This document shows positions 43,288 through 54,815 of a stretch of DNA of 64,000 nt, one piece after another. Numbering within the stretch: position 1 is the stretch's first letter; every line of letters starts with the position of its first letter. The notes below the pieces were generated by a model. The model made no database searches, was not told the origin of the DNA, and worked only from the letters and a program-made list of their open reading frames with translations. The stretch is from Chrysopilus asiliformis (taxonomy: Eukaryota; Arthropoda; Insecta; Diptera; Rhagionidae). The position numbers were made by a program, and so were the translations under genes. The stretch covers positions 88,811,848 through 88,875,847 of the forward strand of contig OZ035960.1 in NCBI GenBank assembly GCA_964034945.1. Reading direction: 5' to 3'.

Positions 43288-43677
43288 GGGTACGTCCATA
43301 GTGCTCATAAAACCAGCTTCTCGCTTTATAGCTTGCAGCCGCCGGTTTACGCTGGATAAAAATTAACCCGAGTATGAATTGTCGCGTTCATAGTGAACAT
43401 AGCTTCTCGCTTTTCATAGCTTCTCGCTTTTATGGGAATCAGCCGGCATTTACCAGCTTTTACCGGAATCAATTTTTAGTTCTTGTTAACGCAGGTAATC
43501 AGCTACAAGCCTGTTTTGACAGTTGTTGACGTGAAAGTGCCATCGTATCTGCGACAGGCGCGAGATTCACTATGACCATCACCTGCTAGAATCCCGCTGG
43601 TCATGAGTACCGCCATATATCTCGCCGAAAAACTGGTGCGCGAGATAGCGAGAAGCTGGTTTACTATGGACGTACCC
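43288..43677. mobile_element. inverted-repeat MITE, Harbinger-like ends
   Basis: Ends GGGTACGTCCATAGTG and CTATGGACGTACCC, with CCAGCTTCTCGC next to them on both sides in inverted order, and CAGCCGGCATTTACCAGC-type internal repeats. It is less AT-rich than its surroundings. Its left edge abuts the end of the LINE tail, its right edge repeat B. Confidence 0.75.
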
Positions 43678-44380
43678 TTAGGGATGACAAAAGATTTTGA
43701 TTTCCATATGTCCGTCCGCCCGTCCGTCCGTCTATCTGTCCGTGAACACCATAGCCTTCGAAGGGATTGAGCTAGAGCCTTGAAAATTTGTACAGTTCCA
43801 TTTCTCGTAAATGGCTAGGGCAAAATCGGACCATTCCTTCCCCCTTCCCCATACAAACAAAACAGTTTTTTGCAATTTTCTTGAAAACGGTGAGTCATAT
43901 TGAAAAATGTATAAAGGTAAAATGTGTTTAAAATAGGATTTTCCATAACCGTTCCATACACCAAAATCCAATCGGATCACTCCTTTCCTTCTTTTCCATA
44001 TGGAATACTTTTTCCTGTTTTATCGAAAACTGTGCATCGTACCAAAAAATTTATAAAGATGAAATGTGTTTATAATATTATTTCATATAACTTATCTATA
44101 CATCAAAATCCAGTTGAACCAATCCTTCCCCACTTACCCATACAAATTGAATACTTATTTTATTTCTCGAAAACGGTGAGTCGTATTGAAAAATTTATCG
44201 ATACAAAATCTGCTTAGAATAAGATTTTACATAACCGTTCTATACATCAAAATCCAATCGGACAACTCCTCTCCCCCTCGCCTATACAAATGGATGTTTT
44301 TAAAATAAACATTTTCTCGGTCTTTATATAAAGTATTTGACGATTGGCCCTAGCAACTGTAGCTTTTCTTATGTTTTATT
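43678..44380 (+). repeat. dispersed repeat B, 3' part
   Basis: TTAGGGATGACAAAAGATTTTGATTTCC, the CCGTCCGCCCGTCCG array (43710-43740), GAGCTAGAGCCTTGAAAA, and four about-100-base subunits each containing CTCGAAAACGGTGAG-like and CATACATCAAAATCCAATC-like segments. Ends CTAGCAACTGTAGC. Confidence 0.78.
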
Positions 44381-46394
44381 AAAAAAATAAAAAAATCACA
44401 AGAAAAAACTTTCGTCAAAAATTCGATTTATGTTGAGATTTCTTCCAACCTTCAGCTTCAATGAATGAAATCAATGAATGGCCAATTCTATTTGCAAAAA
44501 TTAAGATCCGTGATGTGGCAAAACAAATAACAATTTAGCAAAGAATAAACAAAAATTTCAGAAACAAAAACTTTAGTGATAAATTAACATAAAAAGGTAT
44601 CAAATTTCTTATATCGTCATCCATGCTGATTACTCATTCGTGAATAATTTTCAGCAAATTGTCATTCATTTAAACTAAAAATTTAACAAAAGTTTTCATT
44701 CATAGATCCGCAATTTCCATCAGAGAAGACCTAGGCCGCAATGTCCAAATGTCCAAAGATCCAGGTGAGCTAGCGATATGTAGATGTAGATGTAGATAAA
44801 GGTGAATAGATTTAAATATACCTGAATCTGAATGGAATAGCCAGCAATATAGATGATGTGGCCTCCACCTCCAGTATAGGTGCTAAAGTTGAAAATGCAA
44901 ATTGCATGTCGTGTGTAATAGACTGTGAAGTTTTTGCATCGGTAAACTGCAGCACTTCTTTCATTTCTAGTGTTAGCAACATTTTGTGTACATAGAAGAA
45001 TCACAAAAAAAGACGAATTAACAACTAAACAATTTTAAACATTTCCTCTGATTGTTATTTCATAGCCATGAAAATCTATGAATGAAAATTCTGTATCTGC
45101 CTTTGAGTATTTTCAATTTTGTGGAATTTCATTTTTCTTTCAGTTGTTGTGAATATCAGAAAACCGGGGGGGATAACAGTTTTACTAACCAAATATTCAA
45201 AAATAAGAATTTTACAAGAAATTCCTCAAGTTTGTATCACAGAACAAAATTTAGATTTTCCTAAATTTAATTTTCTTACTAATTTGATTTCTTATTAAGA
45301 CTCGACGATGGAGTAAGTCACCAGCGCGGAAAAGAATTATTATCAGCAGTAAATCGAACAAGTGAACCAAAAAGTTTCAGGAGACTTTGAAGACGTCTTT
45401 TAACCAGCACCAAACCAAGATGAAAGAAAATAATTTTTTTTATTGTTGCGTTTTAAAATTATGACTTCTAACGCTTTGTAAATGATTTGGAAATGTTTAG
45501 CAGCGGAAGCATTAATTCAGGGAATGATTTTTTGTGACTATCTGAAGTGAATTTTTTCTACAAGACGTGAAATGCTTAAAGGGAAGATTGTCGGAGGTTT
45601 TAATTGTGTTCAACGAAAATATGGCCTAATAAAAACTGAATTCATCAAAATAATTTGGCCATAAAACTTATATGTTATTTGGGTTAAAAAGAAGTCCCAG
45701 GTTATTTTGGGCTCATGTATCTGACACTATATTAGATACACTTTTAAACTAAAAAAAAATAATTCGTAATATCTGTGAAAAACTTCAAAAAGTCTATGAA
45801 AATTTAGGCGTGATTTAGAACCATTGGAGTTAGAAGCTATGACAAATAAATTCATTATTTTTATGAAAGATTTCATAGCGTTTACGAAGTTTTTCATATC
45901 ATGAAGTTTTTAATATAATTTAAGACATCTTATATATAAAATGCCAGATCGCTCCCGTGGGTGCACTTTCTTTAAATTTAAAATAACATGACGGCAAACT
46001 ATGAGTCGTACCGGCAAGCGGTTTTCGAATATGTTCTTAGTGATGTGGGGCATGTTTGAGGCTATCTGTTTACCAAATATTCCCCCTAATTTTTACCCCC
46101 TTGCCTGCTATCTTCTTAAATGTTAAAGCAATGTTCACGCGGTTCTCAACATTGGGTAGATCTTCCCCTAAGGATATTTTCCACCTAATTATATCGACCC
46201 TTCTTCTTACGTGTAAACCCTAGGGATTGCAAATTTACCGAACTTTGTCATTACCGGTAACGCGGTAAAAAAAAAATTAAAATTACCGGTAAATTAATCA
46301 TTTTCTAAAATTATTAGGAAATGCACAATATTATATGATAGAGAGGGTAAAAAATAAGAAATAATGTGTAATTGAAAGTATCCTTTATTTGTCT
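44381..46394. other. gene desert
   Basis: No gene is convincing. 44770-44820 is a GTAGATGTAGAT-type simple repeat. 46080-46200 resembles the GC-richer repeat at 32920-33010. 46214-46300 (TAGGGATTGCAAATTTACCG, repeated TTACCGGTAA) looks like the left end of the hAT element carrying the zinc-finger relic that follows. Confidence 0.4.
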
Positions 46395-46760
46395 TCAGAA
46401 AACTAAAATATAAAACGCACAAAAAATAAAACCAAAAAAATTCACAAACGGTAAACCATCTTTGGCTGTTAATCGCGCGACAACAGCAGAAAATGAATCA
46501 TCAACTGATTTTACAAAAAAGTAGGAAATTTTTGACAAATTCACATCCTTAGATGTATTTATAGTTCTACTTGTCCCTGGCTCATTTGCTATATCTATAT
46601 CCCTTTTTAAAAGGTTAATTTTGTGCTGGGTTCGAAGGTGTGCATGCAAGCCACTTGTGCTACCGCCAGAAGTTTTAATTGTTTTTAAACACTGCTTACA
46701 CTGACCTGCACTTCCATTTTGTATGCGTATAAAATAGTTCCATGGGGAATTCTTATCCAT
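46395..46760 (-). pseudogene. hAT transposase N-terminus with BED zinc finger, truncated
   Basis: 121 codons on the minus strand from MDKNSPWNYFIRI. The pattern W-x2-F then CKQC and a GGSTSGLHAHLRTQH segment is the BED-type zinc finger (CxxC...HxxxxH) of hAT transposases, followed by DDSFSAVVARLTAKDGLPF as in ZBED/hAT proteins. The family pattern then stops; the catalytic and dimerisation regions are missing. The protein would bind DNA ends but could not transpose. Confidence 0.8.
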
Positions 46761-46886
46761 GGCTGTGTAAAAAATCTAAATTTTAAAATAAAAACGCAAT
46801 ATAATATAATAATATTCAAATGAGCGAAAAGCTTTCGAAAAAATTTCTCTCAATATCTTTTCTCTCAGAAATTTTTCAATAGCGCC

Positions 46887-47427
46887 CAGTGTTGCCGGAG
46901 ACCTCAAGCCCAAAATCGCTGAAATGAGGAAAAAAAATCTCAAAAGTCTCCGAAATTATAGACAAAAATCGCTAGTTTTGAGACTTTTTTTTAATGCATA
47001 TTTAAACATATATCTTGTTTTCAAATTGCTTTTATTCTTTGTTTTTAACAATAATAAAATATAATAATAAAAAAAAACAACTTTGTCTTCTTAAAAAACA
47101 CAAAAATAAAAAATTGTTAAGTTCTTCTTAGAAAAATAAGAACTAAATAGACTTCAAGTCAAAATATCTACATAAAATTTACTCACATCTGAGATCAAAG
47201 ATTTATTTATGTCTAAATCCACTGTTGTTAGGTCTTAATTCAATTTTCATTAATTTTTTGCATTTTTATCAAAAACACAATGTAACATAAATGTAAAAAA
47301 TTTTGAAAAATGATGTTTATTAGCAAAATACAGTTTTTTTAAAGAAATTTTTGAAAATCGCTGAAAATCTCCGAAAAGTTCCCAAAAGACCACTAAAATC
47401 TCAAATCTCAACACGTGCTTTTTAAGG
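46887..47427. mobile_element. non-autonomous hAT (family H), copy 2, truncated
   Basis: CAGTGTTGCCGGAGACCTC at the left is the reverse complement of the right end of 16969-17524, and similarity continues over most of the length in reverse orientation. The far end is lost at TTTTTAAGG (about 47427), about 50 bases short. Confidence 0.85.
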
Positions 47428-47805
47428 GGTGAAAAACACCCGGATTTAAGGCTAAAACAGACTTTAGCCTGCTCGTTTCGGAAAAATTAAAACCGAAGAA
47501 TGAACTAATTCGACTTAAGCCACTATTCCACGTGCAAAAACGATCAAATCAATGCAGCCTCGCGCCCATAAGAGTGGATTAAGTCTATACAAAAATATAT
47601 GGGATCTGACTTTAGCCGTTCTTCCAAATGCAACTTGGAAATTTTTTGACTTTAGCCATTTGATGTAGTAGCCTATAACGGTCAAAAATAGTAGAAACTA
47701 ACGGGTTAGTGGAATTAAGAGCATTTTGGAAGGAGAACACGATTCTGTAAAAACATTGAAAATGGCTAAAGTCGAGTTAGGCCCTTACAACTTGTGACCA
47801 CAGAA
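47428..47805. other. unassigned stretch
   Basis: Contains repeated CTAAA(A)CAGACTTTAGCC / ACTTTAGCC words in both orientations and ends GGCCCTTACAACTTGTGACC, distantly like an arm of MITE A. Possibly an eroded MITE. No gene. Confidence 0.35.
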
Positions 47806-48268
47806 TAATTTCCACAATAAATGTATTTGCGTGTCAGATATGTTAAATTTGGAGCCCATCGCAATGTTGGTTGACGAATGTAATACTCATTTTGAAGTAA
47901 CTTCAATTCGAAGTTCGAAGCCTGAAAGAAACCGGGATTATTTTGAGGTGACTATATCGAAGTACAATCCCGAACTCTTTCGCCAACATTTTCCGCAACG
48001 CCGACTATTTCCATTCCCGTTTGCTCAGCAACAACTTCCATGAGGCTTCCCATATTATAAATAGCATAAATAATCAGAAATATTATAAATAACACCATTT
48101 ATTTTCGTCGTAATTTTTACACATGAATTGAGGTTATGTAATTCTTCATTTGACGTTTGCTCAGCTACTGAGCGGAGTTCTTTTACGCTCAGAAAAAAAG
48201 TGAGCTGCTCAGTTGAGCCGCTTTGTAGCGATTGCGTTCAGTAACTGAGCACTTTTTTCGCTCTAGAG

Positions 48269-49014
48269 CAGGCCTCGGCACCATGTATGTAGTGATTTAC
48301 TACTACTCGAAAAATTTTTATGTTTCTTCATATACTATAACACAAAATGAGAAAACGCATCATTTTCATTTTTTACGCTCTTTCGCTTTTGATGGAGACG
48401 TTTAGGAACAGTGAACTACACAATTTATCATTATGCAATTTCAGAATCATTTGTTCCGCCTAAAGGAAATTTCTCTAAAAAAAACTTTCTTTAAGTTGTC
48501 AACCTGTCTTACTCTTTCTACTTCATTGCATCGGGCAAAATCGAACTTATGACAGCTGTTGTAATGGCGTTTTAGATTGAATTTTTTATTCGACATGTAA
48601 CTGCAAACTAGACATTGACGGTTATCATTATTTGTGGTTATTAAATATTTGTTTTCCCAATCCCACGACATAGTATTTGAATTTGAATATAAGCGCTTCA
48701 TAATGGAAAAGGAAAACTAAAAAAATCAAATTTCTGAAAAAAAATTCGTACATCAGTGTTCTTTGGGAAGCAAATGTATACACCCGTACGCATCAACAGC
48801 AGAAATCATACTGAATGACTGTCGTAGGCTCGCTCCATCGATTGTTAGTCAATCGTTTGATTTCGGCTGCCGAAGTGGCCGTCGTCAACCAACACGTATC
48901 ATTGCGTTGGAGAGTCGAGTAAAAACGTTCATACATTGATTGTAATCTCGTAAAATTTGAATAAAAATGTTATCGTATTGAGGAGCCAGACGAGCCAAGC
49001 AGTGCCGAGGCTTG
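48269..49014 (-). mobile_element. hAT deletion derivative inside the Harbinger copy
   Basis: Ends CAGGCCTCGGCAC and GTGCCGAGGCTTG, flanked by an exact 8-bp duplication CTCTAGAG (48261-48268 and 49015-49022), itself a palindrome. Encodes only a zinc-finger N-terminus on the minus strand. Confidence 0.93.
48447..48701 (-). pseudogene. hAT transposase N-terminus with zinc finger (84 aa)
   Basis: MKRLYSNSNTMSWDWENKYL, then QCLVC...KKFNLKRHYNSCH: a C2-H2-type finger of the class found at the start of GTF2IRD2/ZMYM-like and other animal hAT transposases (CLxC, then NLxRHYxxxH). It breaks off after VFFREISFRRNK; the RNase H-like catalytic region is deleted. A more decayed relative lies at 53782-54045. 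Confidence 0.78.
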
Positions 49015-49062
49015 CTCTAGAGCGATGCTGAGCGGCTCAGGTCGCTGAATGCACCCAATGAG

Positions 49063-50143
49063 CATGAATCAAATACAACAGATTGCGCAAAGACGAGTTT
49101 CATTTTGGTAAACTTCTGCGCATGTCGTCACAAGAGCGTACTGAAATGTCATTGATATGAGATTTGTTCTGTTTTCGCCTGAAAACTGGAATTTATTCTG
49201 TTTGCTGCAATATAAATATTATTTATTTTTATAAATAGTAAAAAAATAGTCAAACAACAACAATGCCTGTGAATTTTTACTACACTTTGTGAAAATAAAT
49301 GAAACATAGCTAAAATTTCTAGGTTAGAATTTTTTTATTTTCCCTTTTTCTTGTAGTTAAATGTTCACAGAGTTCTTTATTCAATTTACGTATACGAAAA
49401 TACATCCTCGATGTGAAAAAAAGTTTTTTTACTTTAATATCACAATTATCTAAAGATTCAGACAGTGTTTCAGTCATGATGAACCCATGAATAAGCATTG
49501 ATTGCTTTGTCATGCAAAGGCTCCTCGTTTTGTTGTAATAAATCAGCAACTAATAGTTTTGACTGCTTTTCAGCCATCCTGGTTGTCTGACTTGAAGTTG
49601 CAACAGTTTCGGAAATACTAAATAAAGTTAGAATAGCATTTACCTTCAATTTTCGATGATGTACAAACCCTGTAAAATATAAACATTACTTAGAGTTTTG
49701 CTATTTACTCATATCTTACTTATTTCATACTGCATATTATTTTCGAAGCAATCAGGTACAAAATGTAGGCTACAAATTCTCGCAGTTTTTATATTAAATG
49801 TATCCTTTCTTTAACAGAAGTTTGTTTATTTCCTCAATACAAGTTTGTCCTTGGGAAATGTATGGAAACTCGTCTTTTCACTGCCTTTCTTTTCGTTGTT
49901 GCACACGGCACAAACACCCATTTCAATGTCTTAAATATTAAACACTTAGTTCTTGAGGTTAGTTTTGATATTACAGCACTTTTAATTACTTTTCAAACAC
50001 TTAAAACTGAGATAAAACCACAAATTCTAAATTTTCCATAGACTTATTAAAGATCTACGCGCAGCTGACGTCACAATCTCTTGAGAGCAAAAATCCAACA
50101 TGGCGGACCTGCGCAATGCGCAATCTGTTGTATTTGATTCATG
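49063..50143 (-). mobile_element. P-like element with THAP domain relic
   Basis: Perfect 27-bp terminal inverted repeats beginning CATGAATCAAATACAACAG, flanked by the direct repeat CCCAATGAG (49054-49062 and 50144-50152; 8 or 9 bp depending on how the last base is assigned). P elements also start CATG and make 8-bp duplications. The insertion point is the right end of the Harbinger copy. Encodes remnants of a THAP-bearing transposase on the minus strand. Confidence 0.85.
49319..49921 (-). pseudogene. P-like transposase N-terminus: THAP zinc finger, fragmented
   Basis: From 49921 leftwards the minus strand reads MGVCAVCNNEKKGSEKTSFHTFPKD, the THAP-domain start (C-x2-C, SFHxFPKD). After a frame break it continues in another frame RICSLHFVPDCFENN (C-x2-HF, the second half of the THAP zinc site), reaching a donor GTAAGA near 49717. 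A small exon (about 49677-49650) and the frames MAEKQSKLLVADLLQQN and TSRMYFRIRKLNKELCE (to 49319) follow, the last resembling a coiled-coil start. Everything catalytic is missing. Confidence 0.75.
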
Positions 50144-50152
50144 CCCAATGAG

Positions 50153-52363
50153 TGTATGTTCGGCCGCATATAAGGCTTAGTTATGATTTCGGTTTTTGGA
50201 GTGATTTAAATACTTTTCTAATATGTAAGAAAGCTCTGTCGCAGATCGACTAAAAGCCGAAAATCGTTGGTTGGAACATCTTTTTTCGGACCTCTTGATA
50301 CAAACTAATTATCGATATATCGACATCCTCGATAAATCAAATTTTCATCCGTAAGCCTGGACTTATCGAGATTCCACTGAACTTACACGATTTTGAGTTT
50401 CACATAACGCGATTCTTATACCGCGACATTTTCCCTGGAGTCCAACTACGGCGCGGCGTTATACGCGGGCTACTTGCAACAAAACATAAGAATTTCGCCG
50501 ATTTTCTAAAGCATTTTCCCCAAATAATTAAATCTTCCAAGCACGGTCATTTAGATACTTATTTAGATTATTAGCAGTTTTATGATAGCCTTAAATGTTG
50601 AGTAACAGAAGCTAAAAACAAGTTTTTCTGTTTTCAACTGAAACAATTTTCATCATATTACGCTTGAATCTTGAAATATCTCCAAATTATGGACCAAATT
50701 TACGAGAAATTAAACCTTTTCAAGATCATAGGTCAGAGAAAAAGACACAGAATCCCCAGTGCCGCATATCCAAAAACGACTTATCTAAAAAAAATATCCC
50801 AAAACAGATAAATAAAAGACTAAAACATATTAAACGACTGGCTAGAACGTCTTCCTCTTTTTTTCTTCATCCCCGGATCATAGTGGCTGTCGTAAAATGA
50901 TGGAACATTCGACATCATCGCCACTTTGCGCGTGTTTCATATCGTCAGGTAGTTTGAATCCCATGAATGGGTTAATGACCATCTCATCTTCTCATATTCT
51001 CTTATGTGATATCAGGTGCAACAGATCAAACCTTAAGTAGTACCAAATGAAATTTCGCGGGTCCACAACGAGCGACTTTTTGGTGGACATTACAACGTTT
51101 TCTTCTTAATAATTTTTAAAGACTGTTTCAAAAGGTGTATAGCGCCCAAAGAAAAGAAGAGATTCAAGACGACAACAGGTTGCTAGTCTGCAGTTGTCAT
51201 TTAATGTCTTCCTCTGGCCAACAGACAATACAATTTAAAAAAAATTTTTCGTTAGCATGATTAAAAAGAAAAAAAAATCTTAAAGATCTGATTCTTGGAC
51301 CAATTCCCCAAAAGATTTCTCACTGCGAGATTTAAAAAAAAAACATTGTTTTTGTGTATTTTTGGTCTATTTATTTTTGGCGCTGTGCTTCAACTGTTAA
51401 TTACCACATGGTCAGTGGAAATTATTTTATGACATTTAATTAGGCAGGCCGTGGAACACGAAAATTACCTACAAGTGTGTATCTGAACTTCAGGTGAGTT
51501 TCTTCAATTAGTCTCAGTTGAGTTGGAAATTTCGCAAAGCTCATAATCAAAATGTTTCGGTTCGCAGATCCTCACCACCAACTCTGACAATTATATCCAT
51601 TGAAGTTCATGCCCATGGAAGCTAAATGACTTCCGGGTTTTTCGAATTTTTCACATTTTCACCTGATATTTTTCGGTGCGAAATTGCAATTGATTAAAGT
51701 TTCGGTGTAGCGAAAATTTTTACCAACTCGACGCCAATCAAATATTTTACCATCACGAGAAGAGAAGTTATTTTTTAATGAAAAAAAATTTTTGGCATGA
51801 AATTTTGGCATAAAATTAAAATTACGCTGCAAAATAAACGAACTAACAGATAGTAGATACGCGCCATATATTTATGATGTGCACAGGTATTTTAATAGAG
51901 GTCTCACTTAATTTGCCAAAAACTGAACTTTAAGGACTGCCGAATGCCTGCCTGTTTGCATCTTGGAAGACAGAAGGCTGGACAAGAAACATGAAAATGC
52001 ACTTGCAGATGACATACGAAATGATGTTTTGTGTCTGTTTAGTTGAGTAAACGTAATAATCTCACCCTGCATAACCATAAAGATTCTTATCAATTTAAGT
52101 TTTTCAAATGGGGTTGCGAAAATTTTTGGAAATTTTTTTTTGAAGATGACATGTTATTAAAGATATGCGATTAAAATCGTGTCTAATTAATTTGGTTGGA
52201 ATTTTTAATTAAAAAGGAACAATTGCTATTGAAAATAGTTTTTGTTTTGCAATGAACTCTATTCGTTTTCGTAATTTGGACCCGGCTTCGACCGGCTAAA
52301 AGTGTGAATATTCTAAACTCTACACGGTAAAAAATCCTGGAGGACTTTTCATTCCAAAAATTA
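50153..52363. other. gene desert
   Basis: No gene recognised. 50240-50480 has TATACGCGG/ATAACGCGATT and CGATATATCGACATCC words suggesting an eroded pogo-type repeat. 51000-52360 shows no repeat shared with the rest of the window. 52323-52363 begins like many short repeats here (ACACGGTAAAAAATCC). Confidence 0.35.
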
Positions 52364-53259
52364 TCGCGAGTACAAATGGAAGACCGCCGTTTTTTCGAAA
52401 TTTGAGGCGTTTTTGTGGGAAAATGCTTACATATTTATTCTTCAAAATCCATCATTAGCCACAACTTTTTCCCATCTTTTTGGCAGCATACGGATTCCGC
52501 GTCAAAAAAAACTGCTCGTCTCTTGAGGCGATCCACAAATCGACCCAATTTTTGGTCTCTCCGTAAGAACGGCAGTGCTGCTCAGTCAGGCCATGCGTCT
52601 TCGATCGGAACTGGCGGTAGTTGGAACTGGCGATATCTGGAGAATACGACGGGTGTGGTAGAACGCACCAATTCAGTGTTTCTAGGTAGATCTTAACTGC
52701 ATTAGCAACATATGGCCGAACGTTGTCGTGCTGCAGAATCCCTTAGTCATGTCTTTGCTCGAATTGTGGCCATTTTTGTTTCAATGCTCGGCTCAAATGC
52801 ATTAGTCTGCAAGTTCTTGTTGCGTTCGACATGTATCTTCATCCAGTAATGCCTTAAATTCTGCGTCTTCGAACTTTTTCATCGGTCCGGGACGCTCCTA
52901 ATCTTCCACATTAAAACAACCACTTTTGTGGCGTTGAAACCATTCGCAACACGTTCTTTCACTAATAGAATCCTCACCATAACGGTCTACAATCATTCGA
53001 CGCACCTTAGTCGCAGGTTTTTTCGAATTGAAGGCAAAAAGCAAGATTCCGGCAAATGACGCTTATTTGGTTCAAATTTTGACATTTTCACGCACAAAAA
53101 AAATATATGACGCCGATAAAAATTCACAAATTCAGTGATAAGGAGTTGTTGCCAGATTCCTAGCTCATTATTTGACGTTTCTGATCTGACATGTTTGACC
53201 AGCATTTTAATGCTAGCTCCATCTATTGGTAAACGGGGGTTTTCCATTTGTACTTTCAA
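52364..53259 (-). mobile_element. mariner, DD34D type, internally deleted
   Basis: Ends with AGTACAAATGGAAGACCGCC on the left and its imperfect reverse complement on the right, TA on both sides (52362, 53260). At 896 bp it is about 400 bases short of a full mariner, because the middle of the transposase is deleted. Confidence 0.85.
52420..53085 (-). pseudogene. mariner DD34D transposase, broken
   Basis: Starts MSKFEPNKRHLPESC at 53085 (minus), with the helix-turn-helix continuing in shifted frames to DRYGEDSISERTCCEWFQRH. A deletion then joins it to LSRALKQKWPQFEQRHD..ILQHDNVRPYVA (second catalytic D) and LPHPSYSPDIASSNY. The third catalytic D of the family motif SPD-x3-SDY is N here. Stops and frameshifts are present throughout; the first catalytic D is in the deleted part. 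Confidence 0.88.
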
Positions 53260-53261
53260 TA

Positions 53262-53394
53262 TATCTGTGGCAACAAGTCATAAGGGCATAAGTCTGTTTT
53301 TAGGCTAAGCCAAATTGCTCTGTCTATTAAAGTACATACAGATCTTTTTATCTTGATCTCGACTTAGGCTCTTATGACTTGTTGCCACAGATAT
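53262..53394. mobile_element. hairpin MITE A, copy 3
   Basis: Arms TATCTGTGGCAACAAGTCAT and reverse complement, with the same core orientation as copy 2. It abuts the mariner's right TA directly. Confidence 0.9.
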
Positions 53395-54815
53395 TTTAAT
53401 ACAATTTTGGATTAGAATTTAATACATGCGAATTATTGAAAATATTTTAGAATTTTTTGCCTTCATATTTTAACAATTTTTTATTAACAGATATATTGAA
53501 CTTGTAAATAATTTTAATATCAATATCTACACCAAAAAATTCAAATCTAGAGATGCCCAATTTACATGTGTTCAATTAACACTACGCGGAATTTTTTGGT
53601 GTCTTATCGCACACAAGAACAAAACTGACATAGTGGCACATTCACATTCCCAGTGGCAAACTAACGTCATATAAACACAGTGGACCACACAATTTTGAGT
53701 TCAAATAGACTTTCAACACTATAATTTTTACCTTTTCGTCTTATTTTATTAATTGTTCTCACGAATACCGAAAGAAAAAAGTCAATTCTGCCAGAGCTCT
53801 GAAATAGAATTATAATGGTGCTCAAATTTTTTTTTTTTGCAAGTGTAATAATATTTTAGACACTGAAAATTTCCAATACTATCTACAATACCTAAAAATT
53901 GTTTTTCCAAATATGAATCAGGACATGAGCGCTTCATTATTGAAAATAAAAAATGAAAGATACTTAGTTCATGACGTGAATTTTTGTACCTCACTGTACA
54001 ACAGTCTATCAGAGGAGAAAAGCGACACACAAACACTGTCATCAACAGCAGAGATGTTGCTAGTTGCGTTTTTTAATGTTCTGAAGCAGGTCAGAAAAAG
54101 CTTTCCATACAAAATCCTGCATCAGCTTTTCATCTCGGACAGCGTTTGGAACAAAGGGAAATTTTATATGGTAATGTACGATAATGAAATGCTGCTAGCT
54201 TTAAAGCAAAAAATCTGACATTTTATTTTCTGTTAGAGGATTTTCCGTGGGTGATTAGTTGGTTCTGTTAGACAGCCAAATATTTTAAACATGGGAGGTA
54301 GCAAATCGTGAATACAGCAAGAAAATATAACAGTAACGGCCTACTGATCTACCAACGTGAAGTTAGTGGCGATTGAACTCGATGAAATTTCCCACTTTTA
54401 GTCTGGATCGTTTTTTTAATGTTTAATGTTCTAGAACATTAAAAAAACGCAACTAATGAGTGCATGAAGCGTCTGACTTATAGAATTCCCTCATTTTTCG
54501 TCCACTGTTTGATACTTGCATAGGTTTTTACGCGAGAGAACTTAAAATGTGACAATTTTGGTAATAATGGCGTAATATGGATAAAAATTGTAAGCATGTG
54601 AGGAACTAATTGATCCAAACCAAGACAACTCTGATCTACAATTTAAAAGAAATTGTAGACTAATGCTAAATTAAACCAAAAATAAATTTAAAAAAAAAAT
54701 GTCTAATCCTACTATTTATTTATAATCTATATAGGACTAATGTAATCCAATTTTGATTAGAATTTGATCCAAGATTTTTTATTATGTAGGAAAATTAAAT
54801 TCAGTTAGGTATTAA
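53395..54815. other. eroded hAT plus unassigned sequence
   Basis: 53540-54070 appears related to the hAT at 48269-49014: GCGCTTCATTATTGAAAATA matches GCGCTTCATAATGGAAAAGG there, and both include CATCAACAGCAGA. The remainder to 54815 is AT-rich. A small perfect hairpin (TTTTTTTAATGTTTAATGTT / AACATTAAAAAAA) is at 54411-54450. No intact gene. Confidence 0.45.
53782..54045 (-). pseudogene. decayed hAT zinc-finger N-terminus
   Basis: Minus-strand frame with MKRSCPDSYLEKQF and FQCLKYYYTCKKKKFEHHYNS, which aligns to MKRLYSNSN..QCLVCSYMSNKKFNLKRHYNS of 48447-48701 with the first zinc-binding cysteine pair disturbed. Relic only; the leading 36 codons of the open frame are probably not coding. Confidence 0.5.

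Larger units (their letters stand above)
47806..49056 (+). mobile_element. Harbinger-like deletion derivative, copy 2, split by a hAT
   Basis: Matches 7432-7945 from TTTCCACAATA onwards. The right end GGTCGCTGAATGCACCC at 49056 is better preserved than in copy 1 and is followed by AAT. The left 130 bases are missing. The 70-codon open frame 47831-48043 lacks the start of the copy-1 frame but shares its deletion junction. A hAT is inserted at 48269-49014. Confidence 0.82.

Noticed and set aside
53913..54218. 101-codon plus-strand frame
   Set aside because: It lies opposite the decayed hAT N-terminus and has no recognisable feature.
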